Shown: one piece after another, positions 1 through 9,043 of the stretch
Layout of the letters: each line of letters starts with the position of its first letter
Numbering within the stretch: position 1 is the first letter of the stretch
Assembly (NCBI GenBank): GCA_029782365.1
Contig: JAKOUW010000085.1
Span: forward strand, 124,001-188,000
DNA: 64,000 nucleotides
Origin: Chloroflexota bacterium
GTDB taxonomy: Bacteria; Chloroflexota; Anaerolineae; Anaerolineales; UBA4823
Direction: 5' to 3'
The notes under the pieces: model-generated
Seen by the model: only the letters and a program-made list of their open reading frames with translations
Told to the model about the DNA's origin: nothing
The model's database searches: none
Translations under genes and position numbers: made by a program

Positions 1-575
1 TTGGTGACGAACACCTGTAAATCGGGCGGCAGTTCGTTAAAATCATCGAGAGCTTGCTGCTGGTTAAACCTTACGCCCATAGGGCCGTGCTGATCGCGGT
101 AGGTGCGCAAGGAAGAGCCAAGGTTTTCAACCAATATTTCCAATTCGGGCAGTGGTATCGAGATTTGGCCCAACTCGTACATATTCACTTTTTCAGCAGA
201 GATACCGGTGGTATGTTCCATGTCATCCAGGCTGAGTTTGAGCTCAGTCCGGGCTTTGCGCAGCATCACGCCGATCACGCGCTGGCGCAGTCCAAGCACC
301 AGTTGTTTATCCGAGAGCTTGTTCGCCTCAGCCGATTTTTCGGATAATTCTGACCCCCAAAAATAATCTGCCGGCAGGCCCCAGGTATAAGCCAGCATTT
401 CCAATTGAGGCAGAGATGGGGAACGTTCGCCCAGCTCGTAAGCCTGGAATTCCTCTGGTGAGACATCAATAATTTGGGCGCTTTCTTCGACAGAATGATG
501 GACATTCTGACGCGCCGAACGAAGAAGAACACCAAGCTTCTTGGCTTTGATTTTTACTGCTGTTAGATCACTCAT
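1..575 (-). CDS. Double helix-turn-helix (XRE-type) regulator, truncated by window edge
   Basis: The reading frame opens at an ATG at 575 (MSDLTAVKIKAKK...) and stays open to base 1, so the C-terminus lies outside the window. The visible 191 residues hold two successive XRE-like helix-turn-helix units, roughly residues 13-72 and 98-155; each has the pattern LRxAR...S.E..A...ISxE....YE.G..S.PLPELE. A GGAGGT ribosome site lies just upstream of the ATG. It follows cpaF by 15 bases on the same strand and is probably the last visible gene of that operon. A cytoplasmic DNA-binding role is known for the family; the target is unknown. Tandem XRE domains resemble RodZ-like or developmental regulators, but no membrane segment is visible in the part present. 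Confidence 0.8.
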   Translation of the reverse strand, partial: MSDLTAVKIKAKKLGVLLRSARQNVHHSVEESAQIIDVSPEEFQAYELGERSPSLPQLEMLAYTWGLPADYFWGSELSEKSAEANKLSDKQLVLGLRQRVIGVMLRKARTELKLSLDDMEHTTGISAEKVNMYELGQISIPLPELEILVENLGSSLRTYRDQHGPMGVRFNQQQALDDFNELPPDLQVFVT

Positions 576-590
576 TTCATACCTCCAAAA

Positions 591-1925
591 TTAGCGGCGC
601 CGGCGGTTTTGGGCCAGGATATCGGCTGCGCTGGCGCCAAAGATCTGTGGGCCGAGCCGGAACCCCGCTGCTTCAAGCCGGTGTGTGAACAGCGGGCGAA
701 TGCCCGTAGGCCGGTGCTCTCCGACGATTTTTTCATCCGACGAGATGCCTGTTTGCTCGAATTTGAATATATCACTCAACACGATCGTCTCGCCTTCCAT
801 GCCAGCCACTTCTGTGATGCCGGTCAATTTTCGACTGCCATCCCGCAGGCGGCTGACTTGGATAATCAAATCAACTGCTGAAGCCACCTGCTCACGGATC
901 ACACGCAAGGGCAAATCCATGCCGGCCATTAAGGTCATGGTTTCTAACCTCGAGAGGGCATCGCGCGGCGAGTTGGCATGCACGGTGGTGAGAGAACCAT
1001 CATGTCCGGTGTTCATAGCCTGCAGCATATCCAGGGTTTCACCGCCGCGGCATTCACCAACCACGATCCGGTCGGGCCGCATGCGCAAGGCGTTGCGCAC
1101 CAGATCGCGCGTGGTCACCAGGCCTTTACCGTCGACATTGCTCGGTTTTGTCTCCAGGCGCACGATGTGTTCCTGGTGAAGCTGGAGCTCTGCCGAGTCT
1201 TCGATGGTGACAATGCGCTGGTCGTTTTGAATAAAACTCGAAAGAGCGTTGAGGAGCGTTGTTTTTCCAGAACCGGTCCCACCGGAAATAACAATGTTCA
1301 AGCGTGCCACCACGCAGGCTTGCAAGAATTCGGCCATGATCGGAGTGATCGCTTTGTATTCGATCAACTGCTCGATGGTCAGCTTAAATTTGCCAAACTT
1401 ACGGATGGTGATGGAAGGACCGTCAATGGCGACTGGCGGCACAACCGCGTTGACGCGTGAGCCGTCCGGCAGACGGGCATCGACGGTGGGATTATCCGAA
1501 TCGACTCGCCTGCCCAAAGGCAAGACGATGCGGTCGATAATGCGCAATACATGGTTATCGTCCTCGAACTGGACGTTTGTCTTGAGCAGCTTGCCTTTTC
1601 GCTCGATATAAACATTTTTCGGGCCGTTCACCATGACTTCCGAAATGGTATCGTCCTCCAACAATCCCTGGATTGGCCCCAGGCCCAAGAGGTCATCAAA
1701 GATATCATGAAAAAGCTGACTGCGTACACTGTCAGGCAGGTTCAGGCGTGTTTGCTGATAGGCATGCACCAGGCTTTCCTGGATCGCCTCGCGCCTTTTT
1801 TCCAGCGGGGGGGCGCTTTGCTCAAGATCCCGTGTCACTGCGCCGATCAGATACGCTCGCAATTTCACCAGGTCAACAGAGGGCTGCTGGGGGGCCGCTG
1901 GCTGCTGTCGAAGCACATTATTCAT
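591..1925 (-). CDS. cpaF: CpaF/TadA-family secretion ATPase
   Basis: Cytoplasmic hexameric ATPase of the Tad/Flp-pilus branch of type II/IV secretion ATPases. The 444-residue length fits CpaF. Visible motifs: an N-terminal helical domain, the arginine-finger region, Walker [10 protein letters not shown] near residues 215-223, and the CpaF hallmark [21 protein letters not shown] with following SRLETM. The start ATG at 1925 overlaps the stop of the upstream gene (ATGA), indicating translational coupling. No TadB/TadC membrane partners, prepilin peptidase or pilin are visible here, so the rest of the machine must be elsewhere or beyond the left edge. The C-terminal extension after about residue 390 (ending in Arg-rich ILAQNRRRR) is not diagnostic. 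Family assignment is secure; the Tad-pilus role is inferred. Confidence 0.9.
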   Translation of the reverse strand: MNNVLRQQPAAPQQPSVDLVKLRAYLIGAVTRDLEQSAPPLEKRREAIQESLVHAYQQTRLNLPDSVRSQLFHDIFDDLLGLGPIQGLLEDDTISEVMVNGPKNVYIERKGKLLKTNVQFEDDNHVLRIIDRIVLPLGRRVDSDNPTVDARLPDGSRVNAVVPPVAIDGPSITIRKFGKFKLTIEQLIEYKAITPIMAEFLQACVVARLNIVISGGTGSGKTTLLNALSSFIQNDQRIVTIEDSAELQLHQEHIVRLETKPSNVDGKGLVTTRDLVRNALRMRPDRIVVGECRGGETLDMLQAMNTGHDGSLTTVHANSPRDALSRLETMTLMAGMDLPLRVIREQVASAVDLIIQVSRLRDGSRKLTGITEVAGMEGETIVLSDIFKFEQTGISSDEKIVGEHRPTGIRPLFTHRLEAAGFRLGPQIFGASAADILAQNRRRR

Positions 1926-2245
1926 GGAGCCTTGACATCGCTTTCATCATCCGGTGTGTAATCGTCATTGACCTTTTCTTGCGGCATGACCCAAACCACC
2001 AGGTTCATGTTGACGGCCAGGAAAGGCGCGCGGTAAAGCCGGTTTCCATTGAGATCGTAAATCTCGGCATCTGTAATCGGTAGAAAATCGGCTGATTTAT
2101 TCAAGTAATCAGACACCCGTTCGCCAGCTCGCACATACATGTTGCCGCGAATCCGGTTGGTGGAAGTCTGGATAACAGTTTGAACAGCATCTTTGCTGAT
2201 GTAATCGGTAAAGAATTTCCCCTTGTCGTCATAATGCAATGTCAT
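1922..2245 (-). CDS. Small conserved-looking protein between response regulator and cpaF
   Basis: I do not recognise this 107-residue protein. The start ATG at 2245 is chosen because a GGAGAG ribosome site lies 9 bases upstream and because it leaves 23 bases after the regulator gene; an upstream in-frame start would overlap that gene heavily. The sequence [18 protein letters not shown] begins a mixed alpha/beta protein with no signal peptide, membrane segment or metal motif. A central part ([20 protein letters not shown]) looks like a beta-strand-rich small domain. It overlaps cpaF by 4 bases and is embedded in the two-component operon, so it may link signalling to the secretion ATPase; that is inference from position only. 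Confidence 0.7.
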   Translation of the reverse strand: MTLHYDDKGKFFTDYISKDAVQTVIQTSTNRIRGNMYVRAGERVSDYLNKSADFLPITDAEIYDLNGNRLYRAPFLAVNMNLVVWVMPQEKVNDDYTPDDESDVKAP

Positions 2246-2268
2246 AGTTGCTCGCTCTCCTTCATAAC

Positions 2269-2967
2269 CTATTCTTCGACGGGCGGCATGATATACCCGA
2301 CGCCGGAGCGGGTCACGATGTGCGCCGGATTGCGCGGGTCGTCTTCCAACTTCTGGCGCAAGCGCGAGATACTGACCCACAAGATTTCCTTGTCTTCTGT
2401 GTACTCGTTGCCCCACACATCTTTCAGCAGTTGGTCAGAATGCACCACTTTTCCAGACGCCTGGATGAGCTGCAATAGAACGCGGTATTCCGTTGCGGAA
2501 AGATAAACCATTTTTTCGTCTTTATACACCTCTGCCCGGGCAAAATCGACTGTCAGGTTGCCATGCCTGAAAAGAGAATTCGCTTCTGGCGTCACCTGCG
2601 GGCGTTGAGCGCGGCGCAGCACAGCCCGCACGCGAGCCAATAACTCGGTAGCCGAAAATGGTTTCTGAATATAATCATCCGCGCCCAGGTCCAGCCCGCG
2701 CACCCGGTCTTGTTCCTCACCTTTGGCAGAAACGCAGATAATGGAAGTGGTCGAAAATTCGCGGATGCGTTCCAGCGCCTGGAAGCCATCCAGCACGGGC
2801 ATCATCACATCCAACAGGATTAAATCTGGTTTTTCCTTATCCACCAGGTCAACCGCCTGCAGCCCATTGGTCGCTTTGACGACAATATATCCTTCTGGAA
2901 CCAGGTTTGCCTCCATCAAGCGCAGGTAACGCGGCTCATCGTCAACGATTAAAATTTTTTCCTTCAT
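2269..2967 (-). CDS. OmpR/PhoB-family response regulator
   Basis: DNA-binding response regulator of 232 residues. The receiver domain (about 1-120) shows the acidic pocket D9-D10, the phospho-acceptor Asp53 in LILLDVMMP, the switch Thr/Ser region and Lys in FSATELLARVR preceded by QKPF. A winged-helix effector domain follows (about 130-230) with the typical LSATEYRVLLQLIQ and SRLRQKLEDDPRNPAHIVT segments. Its start overlaps the upstream kinase stop by 4 bases, so the pair is translationally coupled. Two kinases precede it and only one regulator is present, suggesting signals from both converge on it. Targets are unknown; the operon itself is a reasonable candidate. Confidence 0.93.
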   Translation of the reverse strand: MKEKILIVDDEPRYLRLMEANLVPEGYIVVKATNGLQAVDLVDKEKPDLILLDVMMPVLDGFQALERIREFSTTSIICVSAKGEEQDRVRGLDLGADDYIQKPFSATELLARVRAVLRRAQRPQVTPEANSLFRHGNLTVDFARAEVYKDEKMVYLSATEYRVLLQLIQASGKVVHSDQLLKDVWGNEYTEDKEILWVSISRLRQKLEDDPRNPAHIVTRSGVGYIMPPVEE

Positions 2968-4232
2968 TGCATTCCCTCTCCCGCAGATGGCGTAGTTGAA
3001 GTCTGGGTGATGATCGGCAAATAAATATGAAACGAAGTTCCCTGGCCTAACCGGGACTCACATTGGATTTCACCATGGTGCGCCTGGACAATTTCTTTGC
3101 AAATATACAGGCCCAGCCCGGTGCCGTGCGTTTGCGAATTAGCGCCGGGGACGCGGTAAAAACGATTGAAGATTTTATCCAGGTATTCAGGTGGAATGCC
3201 AGGGCCGCGATCACGCACGATCACCCGTCCGGTCAAACCCCCTCCAAGCGGGCTCTGGGAAAGTATATCCACGCTGAACCAGATAGGCGAGCCATCCGCA
3301 TATTTGACCGCATTGGTGACCAGGTTATCGATGACTTGCGTCAGCCGGATGGGATCTGCCATCAAAGTAAAACGGGCGCGCAGGTCCAGCCCAATTTGCA
3401 GATGAGGGTATCTCCTGCGGGTGCGCCCTACGATCTCATGCAACAGATCATCAATCTGCACCAACTGCATTTGCATGCGCATGGTGCCAGACTGCAGGCG
3501 TGATGAATCTAGCAGGTTATCAATCAGGCTGCGCAGACCGTCCGTTTCCTCATCGATGATCGTCAGGAACTCGCGCTGGCTTTTTTCATCCCAGGAAATA
3601 TCTTTGCGCAGCAGGGTGGTGGTATACCCTTTAATAAAGCCCAATGGCGATTTTAGCTCGTGGGAAACCGTCGCTATGAAGTTTTCTTGCAGTTCCTGCA
3701 GGCGGCGGGCCGCTTCCAGGTCGGCAATCCGGCGGATCAGACGATCGCGCGAGAGCAAGTGCGTGACATACGCCACCACCAGCTCAGCTAACTGCACCTG
3801 CGAGGGAGAAAACTCTGGACCGCCGAAGCGTCCCATGACCATAACCCCCAGGAGTTCATCCGCCATTTGAATCGGCAGACCCAGCATATCGTGCTGGTTC
3901 AGACGGTTGCTCTCCCAGTTTTCCAGCTTCTCCTGCAGAATCTGGCGCTTGCAGGTGTTCATCACTTCTGCCGCCAGGGACTCTCCCCAGGATATTTCGG
4001 CCTCCGCAGACCTGCCACGGCCAATGCTGCGGGCGAATATTGCTTCGAATGAAGAATCTGTCTTGGAATATACTACCAGGTTATCGAAAATCAACACCGG
4101 GCGTGTGAGGCGAACGATGTTTGCCAACGCCTTTTCGAGATCCGGTTCCCGCGCCACAGCATTGCTCATCGCGTACAACGCCTGCAGCTCCCTCGGACCT
4201 AGTTGGACAAAGTTTGATTGGTTTTCAGCCAT
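2964..4232 (-). CDS. GAF-domain sensor histidine kinase
   Basis: A 422-residue kinase without convincing membrane segments, so probably cytoplasmic. Order: a GAF-like sensor domain (about 25-160), a short coiled segment, a HisKA dimerisation domain with phospho-His191 in the motif SHELKSPLGFIKGY, and a HATPase_c domain with the N box (VIDNLVTNAVKYADG), G1 box (VRDRGPGIP), F box and G2 box (HGTGLGLYICKEIV). The start overlaps the upstream kinase gene by 8 bases and the stop overlaps the response regulator by 4, so three signalling genes form a coupled unit. The ligand of the GAF domain cannot be told from the sequence. Confidence 0.9.
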   Translation of the reverse strand: MAENQSNFVQLGPRELQALYAMSNAVAREPDLEKALANIVRLTRPVLIFDNLVVYSKTDSSFEAIFARSIGRGRSAEAEISWGESLAAEVMNTCKRQILQEKLENWESNRLNQHDMLGLPIQMADELLGVMVMGRFGGPEFSPSQVQLAELVVAYVTHLLSRDRLIRRIADLEAARRLQELQENFIATVSHELKSPLGFIKGYTTTLLRKDISWDEKSQREFLTIIDEETDGLRSLIDNLLDSSRLQSGTMRMQMQLVQIDDLLHEIVGRTRRRYPHLQIGLDLRARFTLMADPIRLTQVIDNLVTNAVKYADGSPIWFSVDILSQSPLGGGLTGRVIVRDRGPGIPPEYLDKIFNRFYRVPGANSQTHGTGLGLYICKEIVQAHHGEIQCESRLGQGTSFHIYLPIITQTSTTPSAGEGMQ

Positions 4233-5388
4233 TTATCGAATCGTCAATCGGCAGATCAAAAGAAAATTCCGAACCTTTGCCCTGCTCGGATTGGACATGG
4301 ATCACCGAGCCGTGAGCTTCAATTATCTTTTTCACCAGGGCCAGGCCCAGGCCTGTCCCGCCAAAATTTCTTGAATCCGAGCTATCCAATTGATGAAAAG
4401 GTTCAAAGATCTCAGAGAGCCGGTTCGCTGGGATACCAATCCCCGTGTCCTTCACCGAAAGAGTTACCAGCCCTGCTCCACGGCGAGCGCTCAACACCAC
4501 AGCGCCACCTTGATGAGTGAATTTTATCGCATTATCCTGCAATTGTAACAAAACCCAGGACAATTTCTCCAGGTCGGCTCGGATAAAGCCGTTGCGACTT
4601 GGAGGAACAACTTCATAGGCCACGTGGCGGGCAGCAGCCAATTTCTGCCCTTTGTTTTGGGCCGATTTCAATAAATCAACCACGCTGATAGGTTTTAAAT
4701 GCAATGAAAGAGAGCCTCGGGCTGCCAGCGAAAATTGAATCAGGTCTTCGATCAACTGCTCCAGGCGCATCTCGGCGCGCACCAGAGTGCGCACCGCCAA
4801 CTGCTGATCGTCATTCAATGGCCCGAGGGTACCATCGGAAAATAAGACCAGGTAGCCTTTAATATGCGTCAGGGGAGTGCGCAGCTCGTGTGAAATGTTG
4901 GATATAAAATTCGATTTGAGGTCGTTCAACTCAGAAAGTTTATCCAGGGCATTTTGTAAATCGTTCGTGCGTTCGCGCACGCGCTTTTCCAACGCCTGGT
5001 TTGATTCTCGCAGCGCCTGTTGAAGCTGCAGGATTTGCTCGGTGACGACTTGATCGAGCAGTTCGCGGGACACCAGGCCTAGTTCCAGCAGCACCTGGCC
5101 AAAAAGTTTCTGGCTGCCTTTCTGCGCCAATTGATGGTGGTAATCGAGCGCTCGCTGCAAAGTCTCCTGAGAAATTGCCCCTTTCTCCAGCAGGCGCTCG
5201 CCCAGGCGCGGCACCAGGATTTCTGGTGACAGCGGGATATGCTCACTGCGGAATTTGTTTTCGGCAATGGCAAATGCAGCCAGGTTGGCTGCCATGGCCA
5301 GGTCGATCCCACATTCAGGGCATTCACGGTCTTGCGCGGAGATGTGTTGACTACAATTTGGACAAATCAATATCGTTTCGGCCGCCAT
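4225..5388 (-). CDS. Sensor histidine kinase with N-terminal zinc ribbon
   Basis: A 387-residue soluble kinase. It begins with a four-cysteine zinc ribbon (Cys9, Cys12, Cys23, Cys26: CPNC...CPEC). A helical segment follows (about 55-120; two units of the type LGERLLEKGAISxETLQRAL and FGQVLLELGLVSRELLDQVV) that resembles the N-terminal domain of GspE/MshE secretion ATPases. Then come a coiled coil (about 120-160), HisKA with His167 (SHELRTPLTHIKGY) and HATPase_c ending in GTGLGLALVKKII. The GspE-N-like module is notable because the same operon encodes the CpaF ATPase; those domains bind c-di-GMP in MshE, but I cannot show binding here. It is the first gene of the operon; GAGGTG lies upstream of the ATG and a TATACT box at 5414-5409 may be its -10. 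Confidence 0.87.
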   Translation of the reverse strand: MAAETILICPNCSQHISAQDRECPECGIDLAMAANLAAFAIAENKFRSEHIPLSPEILVPRLGERLLEKGAISQETLQRALDYHHQLAQKGSQKLFGQVLLELGLVSRELLDQVVTEQILQLQQALRESNQALEKRVRERTNDLQNALDKLSELNDLKSNFISNISHELRTPLTHIKGYLVLFSDGTLGPLNDDQQLAVRTLVRAEMRLEQLIEDLIQFSLAARGSLSLHLKPISVVDLLKSAQNKGQKLAAARHVAYEVVPPSRNGFIRADLEKLSWVLLQLQDNAIKFTHQGGAVVLSARRGAGLVTLSVKDTGIGIPANRLSEIFEPFHQLDSSDSRNFGGTGLGLALVKKIIEAHGSVIHVQSEQGKGSEFSFDLPIDDSING

Positions 5389-5519
5389 GCCGTCTTCACC
5401 TCAGATTTAGTATAACATGCAAACTCGATATCAAAAAAGCCCTATCAGGGTTTCCAAAGTTGAGATAAAATTACGAGCAGCCTTCCTATCCAGATTTTTT
5501 TGTTCGAGGAGAAAAGATC

Positions 5520-5798
5520 TTGCCTAGCCACAAACAAACTGCCGCCGCGGCCAGCGCGGCATTCACGGATGAAACCTGGGAAAATTCAGCCGCCGCTCAG
5601 GCGCTCAAACGCATGCAAGAGAACAGCCGGGTGAAGTATATCGTCATCATCGCGCCCGCCGAAGCCTGCCCGGCCTGCCAGCAGTTGGCTGGCACATATC
5701 CCAAGGATCAGGTGCCGCCGCTGCCGGTCGAATCTTGTTCTCACCCACTCGGCTGCCGGGCATATTATATGCCTTACCTTGATGACATTTACCCTTAA
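5520..5798 (+). CDS. Small cysteine-motif protein of unknown function
   Basis: A 92-residue protein starting at TTG 5520, supported by GAGGAG located 9-14 bases upstream. No family recognised. The C-terminal half carries CPAC followed by a second pair of cysteines about 25-30 residues later (ESCSHPLGCRAYYMPYLDDIYP), arranged like a zinc knuckle or an MuF-type head-protein fragment, and ends shortly after. The N-terminal 40 residues look helical. It stands alone on the plus strand, diverging from the kinase operon and converging on the CCA-transferase gene, with a shared hairpin terminator after it. Could be a metal-binding regulator; no function is proposed. Confidence 0.6.
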   Translation: MPSHKQTAAAASAAFTDETWENSAAAQALKRMQENSRVKYIVIIAPAEACPACQQLAGTYPKDQVPPLPVESCSHPLGCRAYYMPYLDDIYP

Positions 5799-5803
5799 AA
5801 ATC

Positions 5804-5833
5804 AAAACGGGTGGCGCATCAGCCACCCGTTTT
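5804..5833. terminator. Bidirectional intrinsic terminator
   Basis: A 12-bp perfect stem (5804-5815 with 5822-5833) around a 6-base loop, A-rich on the left and T-rich on the right, so it can end transcription from both sides. The stop codon of the convergent CCA-transferase gene lies inside the loop (5819-5821). Confidence 0.85.
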
Positions 5834-7300
5834 TTGTTTCACAAAAGCCAGAGCCTCTGCGCGGCTGGATACCTCTCCCACAGCCTGAGCTTCGCGCAGC
5901 GCCTCCAACAGCTCGCCAACCTGGCGCCCCGGCTGCAGGCCAAACACGTTGATCAGGTCATGACCGGTCAGCAGGGCCGGTGGGGCGACGGCTTCTTGCG
6001 GTTTTTCCCACCAGCTTTCCATCAAACTGCGCACCACATCCAGGTGGTGGCGCCAGGCTTCCTGTTTGATCGTCGGCCCGTAGGTGCCCAAAAAATCAGC
6101 CATCGAGAGCAAGCAGACATCCACACCGGCCTCGCCGGCCTGGCGGAAGAAGCGGTAAATGGCACGGCGGGTGGGCAGTTCGCCAGACATACCCAGCAAG
6201 AGCGGGCGCATGTGATGGCGCACCACCAGGCGCACACGCTCAGCCTCAGCATTGCTCAAGCGCAGTTCCGCCGCCCGCTGGCCGGCCATTTGCGCGCCGA
6301 CCTCGTCGTGATCAAAAAAGTGCACGCGGCCATCCGGCTCGACCATGCGGGTGCGCGGCTTGGCGACATCATGGTACAAGGCAGCCAGGAATAACATCGC
6401 CCGAGCGGAGCGGTCGGGTGTAAAAGGAGCATCCAGGTGGGCGCCGATCTGCTCTCGGTAACGGCCGATGCGCACCACAGCCAATCCCAACAAAAGACTG
6501 CCTGCCTCGTCGGCGTTATATACCGGGTTGAGCACCAGCAAAAGCTGTTCCAGGCGCGCCACCACTTCCAGCGTATGGTCCCAAACATCGAGCACGTGCG
6601 GCGCGGACTGCGTCACGCCTTTCAGGGCCGGCAGCTCAGGGAAAACCAGCGGCAGCACACCCAACATTTCCAGGCTGCGCATCACGCTGGCCGGCCGCCG
6701 CCCGCCAAGGATGCGCACGATTTCATCCCTCTGGCGCTCTGCTGAGACCTGCGGCAGCAGCCCGACGGCCTGGCGAAGCTGGTGCAGGGTCTCGTGCTCA
6801 ATGCGCAGTTTCAAGGAAACTGCCTGGCGCAACGCGCGCAAAATGCGGTTTGGATCACTGCGAAAAGATTCAGGAGAGCAGGCGCGCAGCCGCCTGGCGC
6901 GCAGGTCCAGCGCGCCGTGCAAGGGATCTATGATCATATCCGGGTGGCGGATGTCCAGCGCCATGGCGTTGAGGGTGAAATCGCGCAGCAGCAAGTCAGC
7001 GTGCAGATCAGGCCCGCGCAGGCGCGCAAAATCCAACACCTGGCGGCCGGCCGCGCCATCCACGATCACCCGGGCAGTCTCGCGTTCGCGGTCCATGACA
7101 TAATAGGCGCCGCCCAGGCGGTTGGCGAGTACGCGGGCGTAGGCCAGGGCGTCGCCATCAACGCCAAAATCCAGGTCGTGCAGCGCCTCGCCGCGCAGCA
7201 GATCACGCACCGCGCCGCCCACCAGATAGACCGGTGGGGCGTCCGGAACCAACGCCGACATCCGCTCGAACAGCGGCTGCAGGGGATACCAGAATGTCAT
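5819..7300 (-). CDS. cca: tRNA nucleotidyltransferase / poly(A)-polymerase family protein with HD domain
   Basis: Class II nucleotidyltransferase of 493 residues that most likely adds or repairs the 3' CCA of tRNA. The head domain shows YLVGGAVRDLLRG and the metal motif DLDFGVDG, then the RNA-binding region (RRLRACSPESFRSDPNRILRALR). The C-terminal half has an HD-type phosphohydrolase signature (LAALYHDVAKPRTR, with a later HHMRP), as in the HD-containing CCA/PAP subgroup. The first metal motif reads DLDF, standard for the family. It is first in a string of nucleotide-metabolism genes on the minus strand (after hpt, 9-base gap). Whether it adds CCA, only C or A residues cannot be decided from sequence alone. 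Confidence 0.85.
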   Translation of the reverse strand: MTFWYPLQPLFERMSALVPDAPPVYLVGGAVRDLLRGEALHDLDFGVDGDALAYARVLANRLGGAYYVMDRERETARVIVDGAAGRQVLDFARLRGPDLHADLLLRDFTLNAMALDIRHPDMIIDPLHGALDLRARRLRACSPESFRSDPNRILRALRQAVSLKLRIEHETLHQLRQAVGLLPQVSAERQRDEIVRILGGRRPASVMRSLEMLGVLPLVFPELPALKGVTQSAPHVLDVWDHTLEVVARLEQLLLVLNPVYNADEAGSLLLGLAVVRIGRYREQIGAHLDAPFTPDRSARAMLFLAALYHDVAKPRTRMVEPDGRVHFFDHDEVGAQMAGQRAAELRLSNAEAERVRLVVRHHMRPLLLGMSGELPTRRAIYRFFRQAGEAGVDVCLLSMADFLGTYGPTIKQEAWRHHLDVVRSLMESWWEKPQEAVAPPALLTGHDLINVFGLQPGRQVGELLEALREAQAVGEVSSRAEALAFVKQKTGG

Positions 7301-7309
7301 ACCCAGGCC

Positions 7310-7870
7310 TTACTCGCTTGCCATGTACCTGGTCAGATCGACGGAGCCGATAAACGGCAGGTTTCGGTAATATTCATCAATATCCAACCCATACCCGAAA
7401 ACAAATTTGTTTGGGATCTGAAAACCGACGTAATCCACTTCGATATCCACTTCGCGCCGCTCATATTTGTCCAACAGGGTGCAGACGCGCAGCGATTTAG
7501 GCTGGCGAGTGGATAGAAAATCGACGACGGCTTTGATCGTGTGACCGCTGTCCACGATATCTTCCACCAGCATCACATTGCGGTTGCGAATATCGCTGTT
7601 CACATCCAGGGTGATGCGCGGCTGGCCGCTGGACTGCCGCGCCCCAACGCCGTAAGATGACACCGACATAAACTCGATATTGATTGGCACACTGATCTGG
7701 CGAATCAGGTCGGCCAGGAAGAGCACGCCGCCGCGCAAAATGCACACCAAAACGATCTCTTCACCGGCATAATCTTTGCTGATCTGCGCGCCCAATGCCT
7801 CGATCCGGCGCTGGATGGCTGCCGAGTCAATCATCACTTCCTCTAAGAACTCATGGTAATCGCGAATCAT
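7310..7870 (-). CDS. hpt: Hypoxanthine phosphoribosyltransferase
   Basis: Purine salvage enzyme that joins PRPP to hypoxanthine or guanine. The 186-residue length is normal. The PRPP-binding motif MLVEDIVDSGHTIKAVVDFL is intact, as are the early LVCILRGGVLFLADLIR loop with the cis-peptide region and the base-binding DYVGFQIPNKFVFGYGLDIDEYYRNLP near the C-terminus. It sits between tdk and cca on the minus strand with gaps of 9-14 bases, suggesting a nucleotide-salvage operon. Confidence 0.95.
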   Translation of the reverse strand: MIRDYHEFLEEVMIDSAAIQRRIEALGAQISKDYAGEEIVLVCILRGGVLFLADLIRQISVPINIEFMSVSSYGVGARQSSGQPRITLDVNSDIRNRNVMLVEDIVDSGHTIKAVVDFLSTRQPKSLRVCTLLDKYERREVDIEVDYVGFQIPNKFVFGYGLDIDEYYRNLPFIGSVDLTRYMASE

Positions 7871-7884
7871 GCCTTTCCTCCAAC

Positions 7885-8457
7885 TTAATCGCGCGGCACA
7901 ACATGGTGCTGGCGGCAGCGCGCCTCGTACAGCTCGGCGGCGCCGACAATCACCACCGGATCATGGTAGTGAGCGGGTCTTCCATTGACCAGCCGCTGGG
8001 TGCGGCAGGCGAGTTCGCCGCACACCATGCAGATGGCATGCAGCTTATCGACGATCTCAGCCTGCGACATCAAGCGGGGCATCGGGCCAAACGGCTCGCC
8101 GCGAAAATCGGTGTCCAGGCCGGCCAGGATCACCCGCAGGCCCTTGTTTGCCATTTCCTGCACCATCGGGACGATGTCCTCATCAAAGAATTGAGCTTCG
8201 TCAATCGCCACCACAGTGGTGTCCTTATCCAGATATGTCAGCAGCTGGCGCGCCGCCTGGATCGGCACGGCGGCGTATTCACTGCCCGCATGGGAGGTGA
8301 CTTTCTCCACGGCATAGCGGTTGTCGATCACCGGCTTGAAGACCTGCACCTTCTGGCGCGCAATCGTTGCCCGGCGCAGGCGGCGGATCAGCTCATCCGT
8401 CTTGCCACAAAACATCGAGCCAGTGATGACTTCAACCATTCCGGAATGATGCTTCAT
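7885..8457 (-). CDS. tdk: Thymidine kinase (type II)
   Basis: Phosphorylates thymidine with ATP in the salvage of dTMP. The P-loop [17 protein letters not shown], the DEAQFF motif ([15 protein letters not shown]), the lasso/zinc region ([13 protein letters not shown]) and the 190-residue length are all typical of the TK1-like family; a terminal CRQHH may complete the zinc site. ATG 8457 is preferred over an in-frame GTG at 8463 because the GTG is part of the GAGG ribosome site. The terminator of the L31 gene lies just upstream, so tdk needs its own promoter or read-through. Confidence 0.95.
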   Translation of the reverse strand: MKHHSGMVEVITGSMFCGKTDELIRRLRRATIARQKVQVFKPVIDNRYAVEKVTSHAGSEYAAVPIQAARQLLTYLDKDTTVVAIDEAQFFDEDIVPMVQEMANKGLRVILAGLDTDFRGEPFGPMPRLMSQAEIVDKLHAICMVCGELACRTQRLVNGRPAHYHDPVVIVGAAELYEARCRQHHVVPRD

Positions 8458-8471
8458 AAACACCTCGTGCG

Positions 8472-8510
8472 AAAAAATAAAAACAGGCAGGCGATGGATC
8501 GCCTGCCTGT
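8472..8510 (-). terminator. Intrinsic terminator of the rplU-rpmA-rpmE operon
   Basis: Thirteen-base-pair stem (8483-8495 with 8498-8510) followed on the minus strand by a T-rich stretch to 8472. It lies 32 bases past the rpmE stop and directly before tdk. Confidence 0.85.
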
Positions 8511-8541
8511 AAGTTTAACCTATTCTTCGTTAGGCGCAAGC

Positions 8542-9012
8542 CTAAACAGCGGCTTCCGCCTGGGGAAGATCGTAACCGAACTGGCGCAGGCGTTTTTTCA
8601 TGTCCGCCAGAGCTTTGCGGCCAAAACCATCAATGGTCAGCATCGCATCATCGCCTTGCTGCAGTTTTTCGAGCACCTGACCCACCTTGGTGACGCCAGC
8701 TTTGGAAAGCGCTTCGTTCAATTTGCTGCCCAAATCCAAGTCTTCAACCAGTCGTTCGGGGGAGGTGCGAGCCATCTCGCGCGTTTCCCTATCGGAGATA
8801 AACTGCTGGCGAGCCTGCAGTTTTTTATAAAAGCGGTCAACCTGTCCTTCGGTGTCCACGATGCGCTGCTGGCCGGTGTAAAACGGGTGGCAGTTCGAGC
8901 ATACGTCGGTGCGGATGGATTTGACGGTTGAGCCCGTCGTCCAGGTGCGCCCGCACGATGAGCAAACCACCTGGGCATTGACATAATATGTGGGGTGAAT
9001 ACCTTGCTTCAT
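8542..9012 (-). CDS. rpmE: Ribosomal protein L31 fused to an RNA-polymerase alpha-CTD-like domain
   Basis: Residues 1-66 are ribosomal protein L31 of the zinc-binding type ([10 protein letters not shown] start, CSSC and CSNC pairs, [20 protein letters not shown]). A linker (about 67-100) leads to residues 100-152, which resemble the helix-hairpin-helix C-terminal domain of Rpo[20 protein letters not shown] and [22 protein letters not shown]. Normal L31 is 66-90 residues, so this is a long extension. ATG 9012 is preferred to an upstream in-frame TTG because it fits the known L31 N-terminus and has AAAGG upstream. It is the third gene after rplU and rpmA. The L31 part is certain; the likeness of the tail to alpha-CTD is my reading of the pattern. 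Confidence 0.88.
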   Translation of the reverse strand: MKQGIHPTYYVNAQVVCSSCGRTWTTGSTVKSIRTDVCSNCHPFYTGQQRIVDTEGQVDRFYKKLQARQQFISDRETREMARTSPERLVEDLDLGSKLNEALSKAGVTKVGQVLEKLQQGDDAMLTIDGFGRKALADMKKRLRQFGYDLPQAEAAV

Positions 9013-9043
9013 AAGTAAAATACCTTTCAACCAGGCTGGCAGC

